Assembly: GCF_000744415.1 (NCBI RefSeq)
Contig: NZ_JQLW01000005.1
Span: 286,650 to 350,649 of the forward strand
Source: Ghiorsea bivora
Lineage (GTDB): Bacteria; Pseudomonadota; Zetaproteobacteria; Mariprofundales; Mariprofundaceae
DNA: 64,000 bases
Direction: 5' to 3'
The notes under the pieces were generated by a model. That model was given only the letters and a program-made list of their open reading frames with translations. It did not search any database and was not told the origin of the DNA. A program made the translations under genes and the position numbers. The stretch's first letter is position 1. Every line of letters begins with the position of its first letter. Of the stretch, positions 9,078-16,782 are shown one piece after another.

Positions 9078-10475
9078 CTAAAATGCAAGTTGCACGGCGC
9101 TGCTCAAATGTTTGGCTGGCATACTTTGCCAATCTTTACCTTCTTTTGATGGGCGTAGGATAGCAGCGATATTCGCTTCCTGCACCCTTGTAAAATTGCC
9201 TTGTGGTAAAAGCAGTTGTGAAAAGCCCAAATTCGCTGCTTCTTTGGCTCTGGCTTCTGGCGCACCCACGGCGCGAATTTCACCTGTTAATCCAACCTCA
9301 CCAAATACCACCAAGTCAGAGGGCAGAGGTTTTTCTTGGAATGCAGAAAGAATAGCGAGGACTACGCCTAAGTCGGATGCTGGTTCAGAAAGTTTTACGC
9401 CGCCCACTACATTCACATAAATATCTTGTGTACCCAAAGGAATGCCGACACGCCTTTCCAATACAGCTGTAAGCATGGCCACCCGAGTGGCATCCACGCC
9501 CACGGTTGAGCGCTTGGGCGTGGCATACACAGTGGGTGCCACTAAGGCTTGAATTTCCACCAAAATCGGGCGGGTACCTTCCATGCACGCCACCACCACA
9601 GAGCCTGGTACATCCACAGCACGCTCAGCCAAGAATAAACGCGACGCATCACGAATACCTGTGAGCCCTTTGTCACTCATTTCAAATACACCGATTTCAC
9701 CCGCAGGACCAAATCGGTTTTTAACGGCGCGAAGTACGCGATGGTTGTGTCCCCTATCGCCTTCAAAATAAAGCACGGCATCGACCATGTGTTCCAACAC
9801 GCGAGGTCCAGCAATGCTACCATCTTTGGTGACATGCCCGACCAAAATCAAGGCATGGCCAAGCTGTTTTGCGCTAGCAATCAAAGCCGCTGCACAATCG
9901 CGCACTTGGGATACTGTGCCGGGTGCTGAAGATAGTTGGCTGGTGACGGTCGTTTGAATGGAATCGATAATCACGGTGTGCGGTTTAAACTTGGCAATGG
10001 TGGAAAGCATGGCTTCCAAATCGCACGATGTGGTGAGTTGTAAGTCCTCGTGCAAGGCATCGATGCGCTCACCCCTTAAGTGTACTTGCCGTGCTGATTC
10101 TTCGCCTGTGATATACAAAACTGTGCCGTGATGTTCAGCAAGTTTGGCGCTGGCTTGCAATAATAATGTAGACTTACCAATACCAGGGTCGCCGCCAATC
10201 AACACGGCAGAACCACGCACCAAACCACCGCCAAGCACCCTATCCAATTCTTCAATATGGGTTACACGGCGCGGTGTATCTTTGCTGTTAATTTCGGTAA
10301 TCGGCTCTGGGCTTAAAGCGTTGCCAATGGATGTTTGTTTTTGATTGCGAAAGCCTGTGATTTCCACGGCCTGCTCAGAAATACAGTTCCATTCATGACA
10401 ATCTGGGCATTGTCCTTGCCATTTACGTTGTTCGGAGCCACAGGACTGGCAAATATATAAAGATTTGGCTGCCAT
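9078..10475 (-). CDS. radA: DNA repair protein RadA
   Basis: RecA-like branch-migration ATPase in recombination. Domains in order: N-terminal C4 zinc finger CQSCGSEQRKWQGQCPDCH, RecA-fold ATPase with Walker A GGDPGIGKST, the RadA-specific KNRFGPAGEIG motif, and a C-terminal Lon-like fold (VGGVKLSEPASDLGV, GEVGLTGEIR). Length of 465 is normal. It is the promoter-proximal gene of the minus-strand run, 44 bases before cvpA. Confidence 0.96.
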   Translation of the reverse strand: MAAKSLYICQSCGSEQRKWQGQCPDCHEWNCISEQAVEITGFRNQKQTSIGNALSPEPITEINSKDTPRRVTHIEELDRVLGGGLVRGSAVLIGGDPGIGKSTLLLQASAKLAEHHGTVLYITGEESARQVHLRGERIDALHEDLQLTTSCDLEAMLSTIAKFKPHTVIIDSIQTTVTSQLSSAPGTVSQVRDCAAALIASAKQLGHALILVGHVTKDGSIAGPRVLEHMVDAVLYFEGDRGHNHRVLRAVKNRFGPAGEIGVFEMSDKGLTGIRDASRLFLAERAVDVPGSVVVACMEGTRPILVEIQALVAPTVYATPKRSTVGVDATRVAMLTAVLERRVGIPLGTQDIYVNVVGGVKLSEPASDLGVVLAILSAFQEKPLPSDLVVFGEVGLTGEIRAVGAPEARAKEAANLGFSQLLLPQGNFTRVQEANIAAILRPSKEGKDWQSMPAKHLSSAVQLAF

Positions 10476-10493
10476 CTTAACCTATTTTGTCAC

Positions 10494-10541
10494 TCCCGCG
10501 AAGGCGGGAGTCCATGGATACCCAATCAAGCTGGGTATGAC
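10494..10541. repeat. Intergenic palindromic repeat (REP/ERIC-like)
   Basis: Between radA and nagZ. TCCCGC and GCGGGA flank a short GAAG loop at about 10494-10510, followed by a second arm pair, TACCCA and TGGGTA, around 10519-10537. This type of sequence is widely dispersed between genes in many bacterial genomes. No function is assigned; an mRNA-stabilising hairpin is possible. Confidence 0.6.
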
Positions 10542-10580
10542 GGTGTTTTTTGGGTTGCTGCCTTTTATAGCTATACATGT

Positions 10581-11468
10581 TCATGATGTAAACGCTTGCA
10601 TAAATTCTTGCACCCCATCAGGCTCACAAACCAAAAGCACAGTGCACCCAGCATCCATGGCTTTTTCAGCCGCTTCAGGCACGGGCATACCGCAGCCTTT
10701 CATGCATAAATCATCGCTCCAAATATCGCCCTTAAATGCCATGTCGTTTTGCAACACATCTTGCAGCCAATATTTAGAAAATGTTGCCACGTCTTTGTTG
10801 ATGTTTGGGTATGCTACATGCGCGGTCATGATATGTTTCAAACCTTTTTGAAACAGTTGCGGAAAGGCATCGGCTTCTTTCAAAATGGTGTTTAAATCGG
10901 CATCTACTTCTGGCATGGCAAGGTGAGAATCAGTATCGGCCCTACCGTGGCCTGGAAAATGTTTACCAATGGCATCAATGCCCGCATCGTGTAAACCAAA
11001 CATACATGCGGTTGCCAGTGTGGCGATGCTGTCTGCATCTTTGGCATAGGCGCGATTGCCAATAATTGGGTCGCCTTGCGGATAAAAAATATCCAATACG
11101 GGCGCACAATTATGGGTAAAGCCAAGCTCTTTTAAAGCAGTGCCTGCTTGATAACTATCCTTAAACACTTGCTTGATGGCTTCATCCGCATCTTTTTTAT
11201 ACAACGCACCAAAATCAGCAGCTTGAGTGCGCTTATTAAATGGTACCCATGGCATGCGGTGAACCCGACCGCCCTCTTCATCAATCGCTGCCCAAATACC
11301 TTTACCTGCATGTTTGCGTACATCTTCAAGCAATACTTTGGTTTGTTCAGGGCTTTGCACATTGCGTGCAAATAAAATCACGCCTTTGGGCGTATGATTT
11401 TGAAGCCAATCTTTTTCTTGGTCGGTAAGCGTTAAACCTTCCAATCCGATAATTGCATGTTGATACAT
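10581..11468 (-). CDS. nagZ: Beta-N-acetylhexosaminidase (GH3), NagZ-like
   Basis: Cytoplasmic glycoside hydrolase family 3 enzyme that removes N-acetylglucosamine from recycled muropeptides. Seen: DEEGGRVHR substrate loop, APVLDI, the family signature KHFPGHGRADTDSH with the catalytic His/Asp pair, TAHVAYP, and SDDLCMKG containing the nucleophilic Asp. At 295 residues it is shorter than the usual ~340, mainly at the C-terminus. No signal peptide is seen, consistent with a cytoplasmic recycling role. No other recycling gene is adjacent. Confidence 0.9.
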   Translation of the reverse strand: MYQHAIIGLEGLTLTDQEKDWLQNHTPKGVILFARNVQSPEQTKVLLEDVRKHAGKGIWAAIDEEGGRVHRMPWVPFNKRTQAADFGALYKKDADEAIKQVFKDSYQAGTALKELGFTHNCAPVLDIFYPQGDPIIGNRAYAKDADSIATLATACMFGLHDAGIDAIGKHFPGHGRADTDSHLAMPEVDADLNTILKEADAFPQLFQKGLKHIMTAHVAYPNINKDVATFSKYWLQDVLQNDMAFKGDIWSDDLCMKGCGMPVPEAAEKAMDAGCTVLLVCEPDGVQEFMQAFTS

Positions 11469-11647
11469 GCCAAAATCCTAACGTTTAATAGAGTTGAACA
11501 AAAGGAGTAAATGGTTATTCACTTTTGGGCTTATAAAAGTGCTGTTTGTATTGTTTGGAAAGGAAAACAATTACGCAGTCACTTTTCAGCGATGTAACTA
11601 AAAACCACAGTGGGCACTGTACTTTTATTTGACAACAGTATATTAGA

Positions 11648-11698
11648 AGAAATAATAATTACCATATGTTGACAAAAAGAAATTATTATTTCTATAAT
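11648..11698 (+). promoter_or_regulatory. Near-perfect sigma70 promoter inside a 13-bp inverted repeat (operator)
   Basis: A -35 TTGACA (11669-11674) and a -10 TATAAT (11693-11698) are both perfect consensus, 18 bases apart. A perfect 13-base inverted repeat surrounds them: AGAAATAATAATT (11648-11660) and AATTATTATTTCT (11681-11693). The right arm fills the spacer and touches the -10. This is the layout of an autorepressed toxin-antitoxin promoter. The expected transcription start, about 11705, falls almost on the first usable start codon (GTG 11705 or ATG 11708), implying a leaderless or nearly leaderless mRNA. Confidence 0.85.
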
Positions 11699-11707
11699 GC
11701 TTGTGTG

Positions 11708-12142
11708 ATGCTAAGAAAAAATAATATTAAACTTTTTGTGCGCCAGCAGTCGGGTAAACTGGGAGCAGTGATTTGTGCTGCGCGGCAAGCCCAAGGTTTG
11801 ACGCAAGCCAAGCTTGCAGAGGCGCTGCATGTCACCATCCCAACCATACGCAAATTAGAGTCAGGCGATGCTTCGGTAAGCTTACATACTTGTTTGGCAG
11901 CACTACTAATTTTAAACATTGAAAAAGATGTTTTGCATACGCCGCAAAAAGAAAGACAAACCTTGCCGCAGGTTGAGACAAAACAACGTGCCAGCTTTGC
12001 CAAGCGATTACAGTTGCAAGGGGAGAATGCTAGGGATGCAGAAAATTCAGCTTGGATTTTATCCTTATCGCCCCAGCAGCGGGTGCAAGTTTTAATCAAT
12101 CAAGAAAAGGAGCAAAGCTTATGTGGCATCGCACGCCCATAG
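11708..12142 (+). CDS. XRE-family helix-turn-helix protein, probable antitoxin
   Basis: A 144-residue protein with one XRE/Cro HTH at about residues 22-70, including the segment ARQAQGLTQAKLAEAL and the recognition helix VTIPTIRKLESG. The reading frame is open upstream to 11666, but the promoter occupies 11669-11698, so ATG 11708 (or GTG 11705) is the likely start. The 3' end overlaps the nucleotidyltransferase gene by 22 bases. By analogy with HTH/nucleotidyltransferase pairs I infer an antitoxin that represses its own promoter through the inverted repeat. It could instead be an ordinary regulator. Confidence 0.78.
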   Translation: MLRKNNIKLFVRQQSGKLGAVICAARQAQGLTQAKLAEALHVTIPTIRKLESGDASVSLHTCLAALLILNIEKDVLHTPQKERQTLPQVETKQRASFAKRLQLQGENARDAENSAWILSLSPQQRVQVLINQEKEQSLCGIARP

Positions 12143-12588
12143 AAGAAGCTGCCGCTTTGATGCAGAGGATAACGCAACATCATGGGCGCAGTATGTTAAT
12201 TGGTGGTGCGGCACTATTTTTGTACGGGAAACCACAACGCTCATTGGATTATGATTTATGGGTGCGCATTGCCAATGATGAGTTGGTTGAGATTTTAACG
12301 GCACACGGCTTTGAAATCGATAGCAATCGCGCTGGGCGCATGGTAGCTTATTATGAAGAATGTAAGTTTGATTTCTTTTTATTTAAGCGGGCATACAACT
12401 ATGACAAAGAGCTGGTAGAATATGATGCCATTGAAGCCAATGCCAAAGAAGTTTGCCTTGAGCATGGCAAGCTGCTAATTCCATCCATTGAAGATATGAT
12501 TAAACTCAAAAAACTGGGTGATGATATTCGCAGCAAAGACTTGGAAGATATTGCTTATCTTGAGGCGTTGTTAAAGGCTGGGATTTAG
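12121..12588 (+). CDS. Nucleotidyltransferase-fold protein, probable toxin
   Basis: A 155-residue protein. GGAALFLYGKPQRSLDYDLWV holds the G-G...D-x-D active-site pattern of minimal nucleotidyltransferases (AbiEii/DUF6036-like), CKFDFFLF gives a third acidic position, and IKLKKLGDDIRSKDLEDI resembles the conserved K...R.KDL.DI segment at the end of such proteins. The ATG follows AAGGAG (12106-12111) with good spacing. A longer reading from 12052 has no ribosome site. The overlap with the HTH gene supports a two-gene toxin-antitoxin or abortive-infection-like unit. Toxicity is inferred, not shown. Confidence 0.78.
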   Translation: MWHRTPIEEAAALMQRITQHHGRSMLIGGAALFLYGKPQRSLDYDLWVRIANDELVEILTAHGFEIDSNRAGRMVAYYEECKFDFFLFKRAYNYDKELVEYDAIEANAKEVCLEHGKLLIPSIEDMIKLKKLGDDIRSKDLEDIAYLEALLKAGI

Positions 12589-12730
12589 TTTGAAGCCGCT
12601 AGAAATATATAGTAACCATCTAATATAAAAGGATAAAATATTAAAGGGTGCTTCAGGTAGATGAAACCTATAAGCCATTGAAAAATAAAGGGATGTGTAA
12701 AGATTGATCTGGCCCACTTTGCTTTTTATC

Positions 12731-13195
12731 TCATGCTTGATTAGCTAGTATCCCATGCGGCATGGTTACCAACACTGAGCAGGGAGCATGTTGCACGACA
12801 CGCTCAGCAGTAGAGCCGAGGAGCAAATGTTCAAGCACACCTTTCTCACCATGACGACCAATGATTATCAAATCCGCAGGCATAGCTTGGGCAAAATTAC
12901 AGATAGTTCTGGCAGGGCTACCCTGAGTATCTTCCAAATGAATAATTATCGGAATGTCGACACTTGCCGCCTGTTTGTTGAGGCGTTTCTGTGCCATTTG
13001 ATGCTGTGCCTTATTCGTGTCATCCATAGGTGAAATTAAAATCAAGTCACCATCTACAAAGACAGGCGGCTCGATGACATGGATCAAGTGAATATCAGCA
13101 TGAAGTTGGACTGCCAGTACAACCGCACGCCTGAGTGCTTCATCGGACTGCTTTGAAAAGTCAGTCGGGACAATAATTTTCCCTTCTTTAATCAT
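12731..13195 (-). CDS. Universal stress protein (UspA family)
   Basis: A 154-residue single-domain Usp protein. The N-terminus KIIVPTDFSKQSDEALRRA and the C-terminal IIIGRHGEKG..EHLLLGSTAERVV segment form the nucleotide-binding site; the spacing between the second Gly and GST is one residue longer than the usual nine. It is probably of the ATP-binding kind, and its specific role is unknown. AGGAGG precedes the ATG on the minus strand. It stands alone; the 142 bases between it and the toxin-like gene hold no gene I can support. Confidence 0.9.
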   Translation of the reverse strand: MIKEGKIIVPTDFSKQSDEALRRAVVLAVQLHADIHLIHVIEPPVFVDGDLILISPMDDTNKAQHQMAQKRLNKQAASVDIPIIIHLEDTQGSPARTICNFAQAMPADLIIIGRHGEKGVLEHLLLGSTAERVVQHAPCSVLVTMPHGILANQA

Positions 13196-13261
13196 AATAT
13201 CCTCCTAGAATCAATGGGTAAAGAGAGAAAAGATTACTTTAACTCTAAACCATTAAACATA

Positions 13262-14068
13262 CTATTCGCTTTTCCATGCTTCTGAAAACTCTACCAAGTG
13301 GGGGCGATGTTCGCTTTCAGATTCAAGGTAGTTGCGCATGCCGAGGATGGCACGGGCATAAGCGCCTTCAGAGAGTTCACCTTTAAATAACATCCAGCGG
13401 AACATGATGAGGGCAGTGGTGCAAACATCGGTTTCGCAATAATTGCGGATAGCATCAATCTCGCCACCTTCAAACATGCCGCGCACATCATCTCCTGCGG
13501 TGTCTAGCTTGCCAGGGATACCAAAAGCTGTGGCGACTTCGTGCATAGAGCATCTGGCGGATGCGCCGAAATCGGATAACACTTCGAGTAAGTCCAAGTG
13601 GTAGTTATGGGAATAGCGGGTTTCGTAGTTGTTCCATTTATCGCCTTCTTTAAACCACCTTGGGCAAGATAAACCATGCACCATAGCACGATATTTGAGC
13701 ACAGGCATATCAAAACCTCTGCCGTTAAAGCTGACCAATTGGGGTGCGCGTTGTTCAATAATTTTGAAAAATCCTTGTAGCATTTCTTCTTCGCTGGATT
13801 CGGCTGTGCCACCAGTGGCAATGCGTTTGATGCTTAGCTCTGAACCTTCTTCGCCGATTTCGCGGGTGAGGTGCACATAACTGATGGCAACAACCTGATG
13901 AAAAGGTTGGCGGGGAAAATCATTTCTGCCATCGGTTTTTTCTAAGAAATAGGCTGATAATGCATCGCGGGCTTCAAAATCATCCATGTTTTCATTGCCC
14001 AATAACCTGCGAGTGGCATCGGCATCGGGTACGGTTTCTATATCATAAACAAAGATTTCGCGTTGCAT
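13262..14068 (-). CDS. Predicted 3'-5' exonuclease, PolB-like
   Basis: A 268-residue DnaQ-like fold enzyme of the family resembling the proofreading domain of DNA polymerase B. Exo motifs are visible: FVYDIETVPD (motif I, D-x-E), VSFNGRGFDMPVL (motif II), and YCETDVCTTALI (motif III). HNYHLDLLEVLSDFGA is also typical. No polymerase domain is attached. The function is probably DNA or RNA 3'-end trimming; the biological role is unknown. Confidence 0.88.
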   Translation of the reverse strand: MQREIFVYDIETVPDADATRRLLGNENMDDFEARDALSAYFLEKTDGRNDFPRQPFHQVVAISYVHLTREIGEEGSELSIKRIATGGTAESSEEEMLQGFFKIIEQRAPQLVSFNGRGFDMPVLKYRAMVHGLSCPRWFKEGDKWNNYETRYSHNYHLDLLEVLSDFGASARCSMHEVATAFGIPGKLDTAGDDVRGMFEGGEIDAIRNYCETDVCTTALIMFRWMLFKGELSEGAYARAILGMRNYLESESEHRPHLVEFSEAWKSE

Positions 14069-14120
14069 GGTCTGTCCCCTTCAATCAAAGTTCAAGCTTA
14101 CATAAAAAGAAGTCTGGTGT

Positions 14121-14144
14121 CATTCCGACTGCAATGGAGGAATC
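14121..14144. repeat. Short dispersed inverted repeat (copy 2)
   Basis: ATTCC (14122-14126) and GGAAT (14139-14143) enclose a 12-base interior. It is the reverse-orientation partner of the repeat after metK, differing at only a few interior bases. It sits between the exonuclease gene and the 3' end of murJ, with no other feature in that gap. Confidence 0.6.
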
Positions 14145-14179
14145 TCAAAGGTGTCCCGACTGTACCTGACATGACTGTG

Positions 14180-15733
14180 TTATGTTCGCTTCAGAAGCTT
14201 GCGTTCGCCTAAAAACCAAGCCGAAGCAAAGAAAGTGAACATGCTACCAACGACTAAGGCTGTTAACCATGCAAATTGCATCAGTTTATTGCTGGGAAAT
14301 GCCCACAATTGGGGTATGTAATAAAGCCATGCTGCCATAGGGGTGCAGGCAAGGGCTGCGGAACCCATACGTTTCCAGCTTGAAACATCAAAGATAGCAC
14401 CGTGTTTTTGATGTAGGTGTATCCATAATAAACCTACATTAAAGAAAGATGCGAGCGCTGATGCTAGAGCCAAACCCACATAACCTAGGGGCTGCATCAA
14501 AACTACAGCGAGAATGATATTTACAATCACTGTATAAAACGCGAATTTCATTGGTGCTTTGGCATCTTTTCCAGCAAAACAGGCTGTGGACAATACGCGT
14601 GCCCAGCAAAAGACCAATAGACCTACACTATAAGCTTGCAAGGCATGGGATGTATTGGCTGCATCAAGGGCTGTGAATTTACCATGCTCGAAAAGCGTGC
14701 GGATAATCGGCTCGGCGAGGAATAAAATACCCACCATGGATGGTAGGATAATCCATGTTAGCCAAGTTAAACCTTTTCTTAAATCTTGTGTGGCTTCTTT
14801 GTTGCGCCCATGGGCTAAATGCTCAGACAAAGCAGGAAGCAGAGCTGTGCCCATAGCAATACCAAATAGCGCAAGCGGAAGTTGGACAATTCGGTCTGCA
14901 TAATACAAATAAGATACCGCACCTGTGGGTAAAAGGGTGGCTAAAATGGTGCCGACCAAGATATTGATTTGTACGGCGGCAATGCCAAGCACTGCAGGCC
15001 CAAACAATTTTAAAGTGTCATGAATGGCAGGTAGCTTAGGTTTCCACGTGGGTTTGGGAATCCAGCCAATGCGTTTGAGGGCAGGGAATTGAATGGCAAG
15101 TTGCAGCGCACCACCCAGCATTACACCCACAGCCAATGCTTCGGCAGGGTTATCATGTAAAGGGGCTAAAATAATGGCAGCAAAGATAATGGCGATGTTT
15201 AGCAATGCAGGGCTTGCCGCTGCGACAGAAAACTTGCGATAAGCATTGAGCACAGCCCAAGACATGGCTGCCAGTGAAATCAAAGCCAAATAAGGAAACA
15301 TGATGCGGGCAAGGGTTAATGCTTGTTGCCAACGGTCTGGCTCATCATGGAAACCAGGGGCAAAGGCGAAGAGCAACCAAGGCATGAAGACCATGCCAGC
15401 AATGGTGAACAAGAGCAGGGCGGCAAGCAGCAAACCTGCAAGAGCATTTAAATATGCATGTGCGTCTGCCTCGCTTTTTTTGCGTTGCTCGGCAAGCACG
15501 GGGACAAGAGCAACGGTTAAGGTACCTTCTGCGAACATGCGACGGAAGAAGTTGGGTAGTTTAAAAGCGACAAAAAAGGCATCGGCAAGTGGGCTGGCAC
15601 CCAAAAGGCGGGCAATAAAAATGTCGCGAATAAAACCTAAAATGCGGGATAGCATGGTCCAGCTACCAACTTTTGCCGCTGCACGAAACACGCTTGATTT
15701 CTTCTGATTTGACTTCATTGATTCCACACCCAT
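14180..15733 (-). CDS. murJ: Lipid II flippase MurJ
   Basis: Inner-membrane MOP-superfamily flippase that moves lipid II for peptidoglycan synthesis. The 517-residue, roughly 14-helix protein begins with SRILGFIRDIFIARLLGASPLADAFFVAFKLPNFFRRMFAEG-type sequence, including the Arg residues lining the cavity. Two starts are possible, ATG 15733 or the next Met five codons on; neither has a strong ribosome site. It is divergent from rpsU across a 105-base promoter region. Confidence 0.95.
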   Translation of the reverse strand: MGVESMKSNQKKSSVFRAAAKVGSWTMLSRILGFIRDIFIARLLGASPLADAFFVAFKLPNFFRRMFAEGTLTVALVPVLAEQRKKSEADAHAYLNALAGLLLAALLLFTIAGMVFMPWLLFAFAPGFHDEPDRWQQALTLARIMFPYLALISLAAMSWAVLNAYRKFSVAAASPALLNIAIIFAAIILAPLHDNPAEALAVGVMLGGALQLAIQFPALKRIGWIPKPTWKPKLPAIHDTLKLFGPAVLGIAAVQINILVGTILATLLPTGAVSYLYYADRIVQLPLALFGIAMGTALLPALSEHLAHGRNKEATQDLRKGLTWLTWIILPSMVGILFLAEPIIRTLFEHGKFTALDAANTSHALQAYSVGLLVFCWARVLSTACFAGKDAKAPMKFAFYTVIVNIILAVVLMQPLGYVGLALASALASFFNVGLLWIHLHQKHGAIFDVSSWKRMGSAALACTPMAAWLYYIPQLWAFPSNKLMQFAWLTALVVGSMFTFFASAWFLGERKLLKRT

Positions 15734-15784
15734 AATGCGCGACCCTTTGCAGGAGTTGGCACATAGTCAAGCTTCATACAAAGG

Positions 15785-15804
15785 TTATACGTTTAGCGTA
15801 TAAA
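15785..15804 (+). promoter_or_regulatory. Inverted repeat over a probable rpsU promoter -10
   Basis: TTATACG (15785-15791) and CGTATAA (15797-15803) form a perfect 7-bp dyad with a 5-base centre. The right arm includes TATAAA (15799-15804), a good -10 for rpsU. No strong -35 is seen at standard spacing. This may be an operator or a symmetric promoter element. Confidence 0.4.
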
Positions 15805-15838
15805 TTTTGCGGTTTGCCCAAGGGGGTGATGTTTTTAC

Positions 15839-16054
15839 ATGCCAGGAATTAGAGTGAGTACTGATGAGCCAATTGAAATGGCTATCAAACGTTTCCGTAA
15901 GCAAGTTGAGCGTGGTGGTGTTATTAGTGAGTGCCGTCGTCGTGAAGCTTATGAAAAACCTTCTGTGGCGAAAAAACGTAAAGAAGCTGCAGCACGCAAG
16001 CGTCTTATGAAGCGTCTTCGTCGTATCCGCGCCCGTCAACGTCGCGAATACTAA
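15839..16054 (+). CDS. rpsU: 30S ribosomal protein S21
   Basis: A 71-residue highly basic ribosomal protein. The pattern PGIRVSTDEPIEMAIKRFR, then CRRREAYEKPS and an Arg/Lys-rich C-terminus, is standard S21. AGGGGGTGAT lies about ten bases before the ATG. It is a single gene here, not part of an rpsU-dnaG-rpoD operon. Its terminator lies about 190 bases past the stop because a MITE-like element occupies the space between. Confidence 0.96.
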   Translation: MPGIRVSTDEPIEMAIKRFRKQVERGGVISECRRREAYEKPSVAKKRKEAAARKRLMKRLRRIRARQRREY

Positions 16055-16216
16055 GGAAGCTCTGAACAACCTAAAATATCGCTATCAACAAATAAAAGAT
16101 AGCCATTTTCTACGTTAAAGATATTTGTAATAGCGGTGCTATAACTACACATCTTTGCCTTGAAACTGACACTTTTATTTTATGATTGCTTCAATTTTAG
16201 GTCATTCAAACCTTCC
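16055..16216. mobile_element. MITE-like element with 23-bp terminal inverted repeats
   Basis: The left end (16055-16077) and the reverse complement of the right end (16194-16216) agree at 19 of 23 positions, both starting GGAAG and ending in ACCTAAAAT. The 116-base interior is AT-rich and has no reading frame, so it is non-autonomous or a decayed insertion sequence. It begins at the first base after the rpsU stop codon and separates rpsU from its terminator. I see no clear target duplication and no second copy in this window. Confidence 0.6.
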
Positions 16217-16248
16217 CAGCAAACCGAATCTTTGGATTCTTTTAAAAG

Positions 16249-16282
16249 CCGTCTTAACCTTTGGGTTAGGGCGGTTTTTTTT
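16249..16282 (+). terminator. Rho-independent terminator for rpsU
   Basis: CCGTCTTAACC (16249-16259) pairs with GGTTAGGGCGG (16264-16274) using two G-U pairs, with a 4-base loop, followed directly by eight T (16275-16282). It lies after rpsU on the same strand. The T-run touches the end of the minus-strand thioesterase gene. Confidence 0.88.
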
Positions 16283-16778
16283 ATGGTGTGTTTTCTAAGT
16301 GGCTGACATAACCCAAAGGGCGAATGGCAACGGTATTTTTGATGGTTGAACAAATTTTCCCATCAGCTCGGATGTAAGTCATATCAAAACAAGGTGTGGC
16401 GCGACCATGCTCTGCCAATTCTTCACGAATTTGTTGCTCTTGAGCTGGATCAAAATCAAAATGAAGCATTAAGTCAGAGTTGCCGACGCGAATAAAATTA
16501 ATCTCTAACTTTTTGGTGGCAATCCTGTGGTTGGGAAACTTTCGCATGCAAGCCATGGCAGGAATAGGGTCAGCAAGGCTAGCTTGAAAGCCGCCAAACA
16601 TATTACCTGCTGCATTTTTAGATACCCAGTTCAAGGGTAAACGAATGCGCACCTTGCTCCAGTTGTTATCATACTCTTCTAAAGATGCACGCATGAGTAA
16701 AAAGGGGAGGAACAAAGAAAACCGACGTTTATCGGATAAGAAAAAGAGTTTTTTGATAAAATTGATATTGCTAGACAT
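16281..16778 (-). CDS. Hotdog-fold thioesterase-like protein (DUF4442/PaaI-like)
   Basis: A 165-residue protein. The core NAAGNMFGGFQASLADP matches the active-site helix of DUF4442/PaaI-type hotdog thioesterases, and RATPCFDMTYIRADGKICS forms later strands. A longer frame to 16982 exists, but it lies wholly inside ppx, so ATG 16778, just past the ppx stop at 16783, is the likely start. The substrate is unknown; acyl-CoA hydrolysis is inferred from the fold. Confidence 0.75.
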   Translation of the reverse strand: MSSNINFIKKLFFLSDKRRFSLFLPFLLMRASLEEYDNNWSKVRIRLPLNWVSKNAAGNMFGGFQASLADPIPAMACMRKFPNHRIATKKLEINFIRVGNSDLMLHFDFDPAQEQQIREELAEHGRATPCFDMTYIRADGKICSTIKNTVAIRPLGYVSHLENTP

Positions 16779-16782
16779 GATC

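Noticed and set aside
11666-11707. HTH gene start at 11666
   Set aside because: The -35 and -10 boxes at 11669-11698 occupy this stretch, so it would not be in the transcript.
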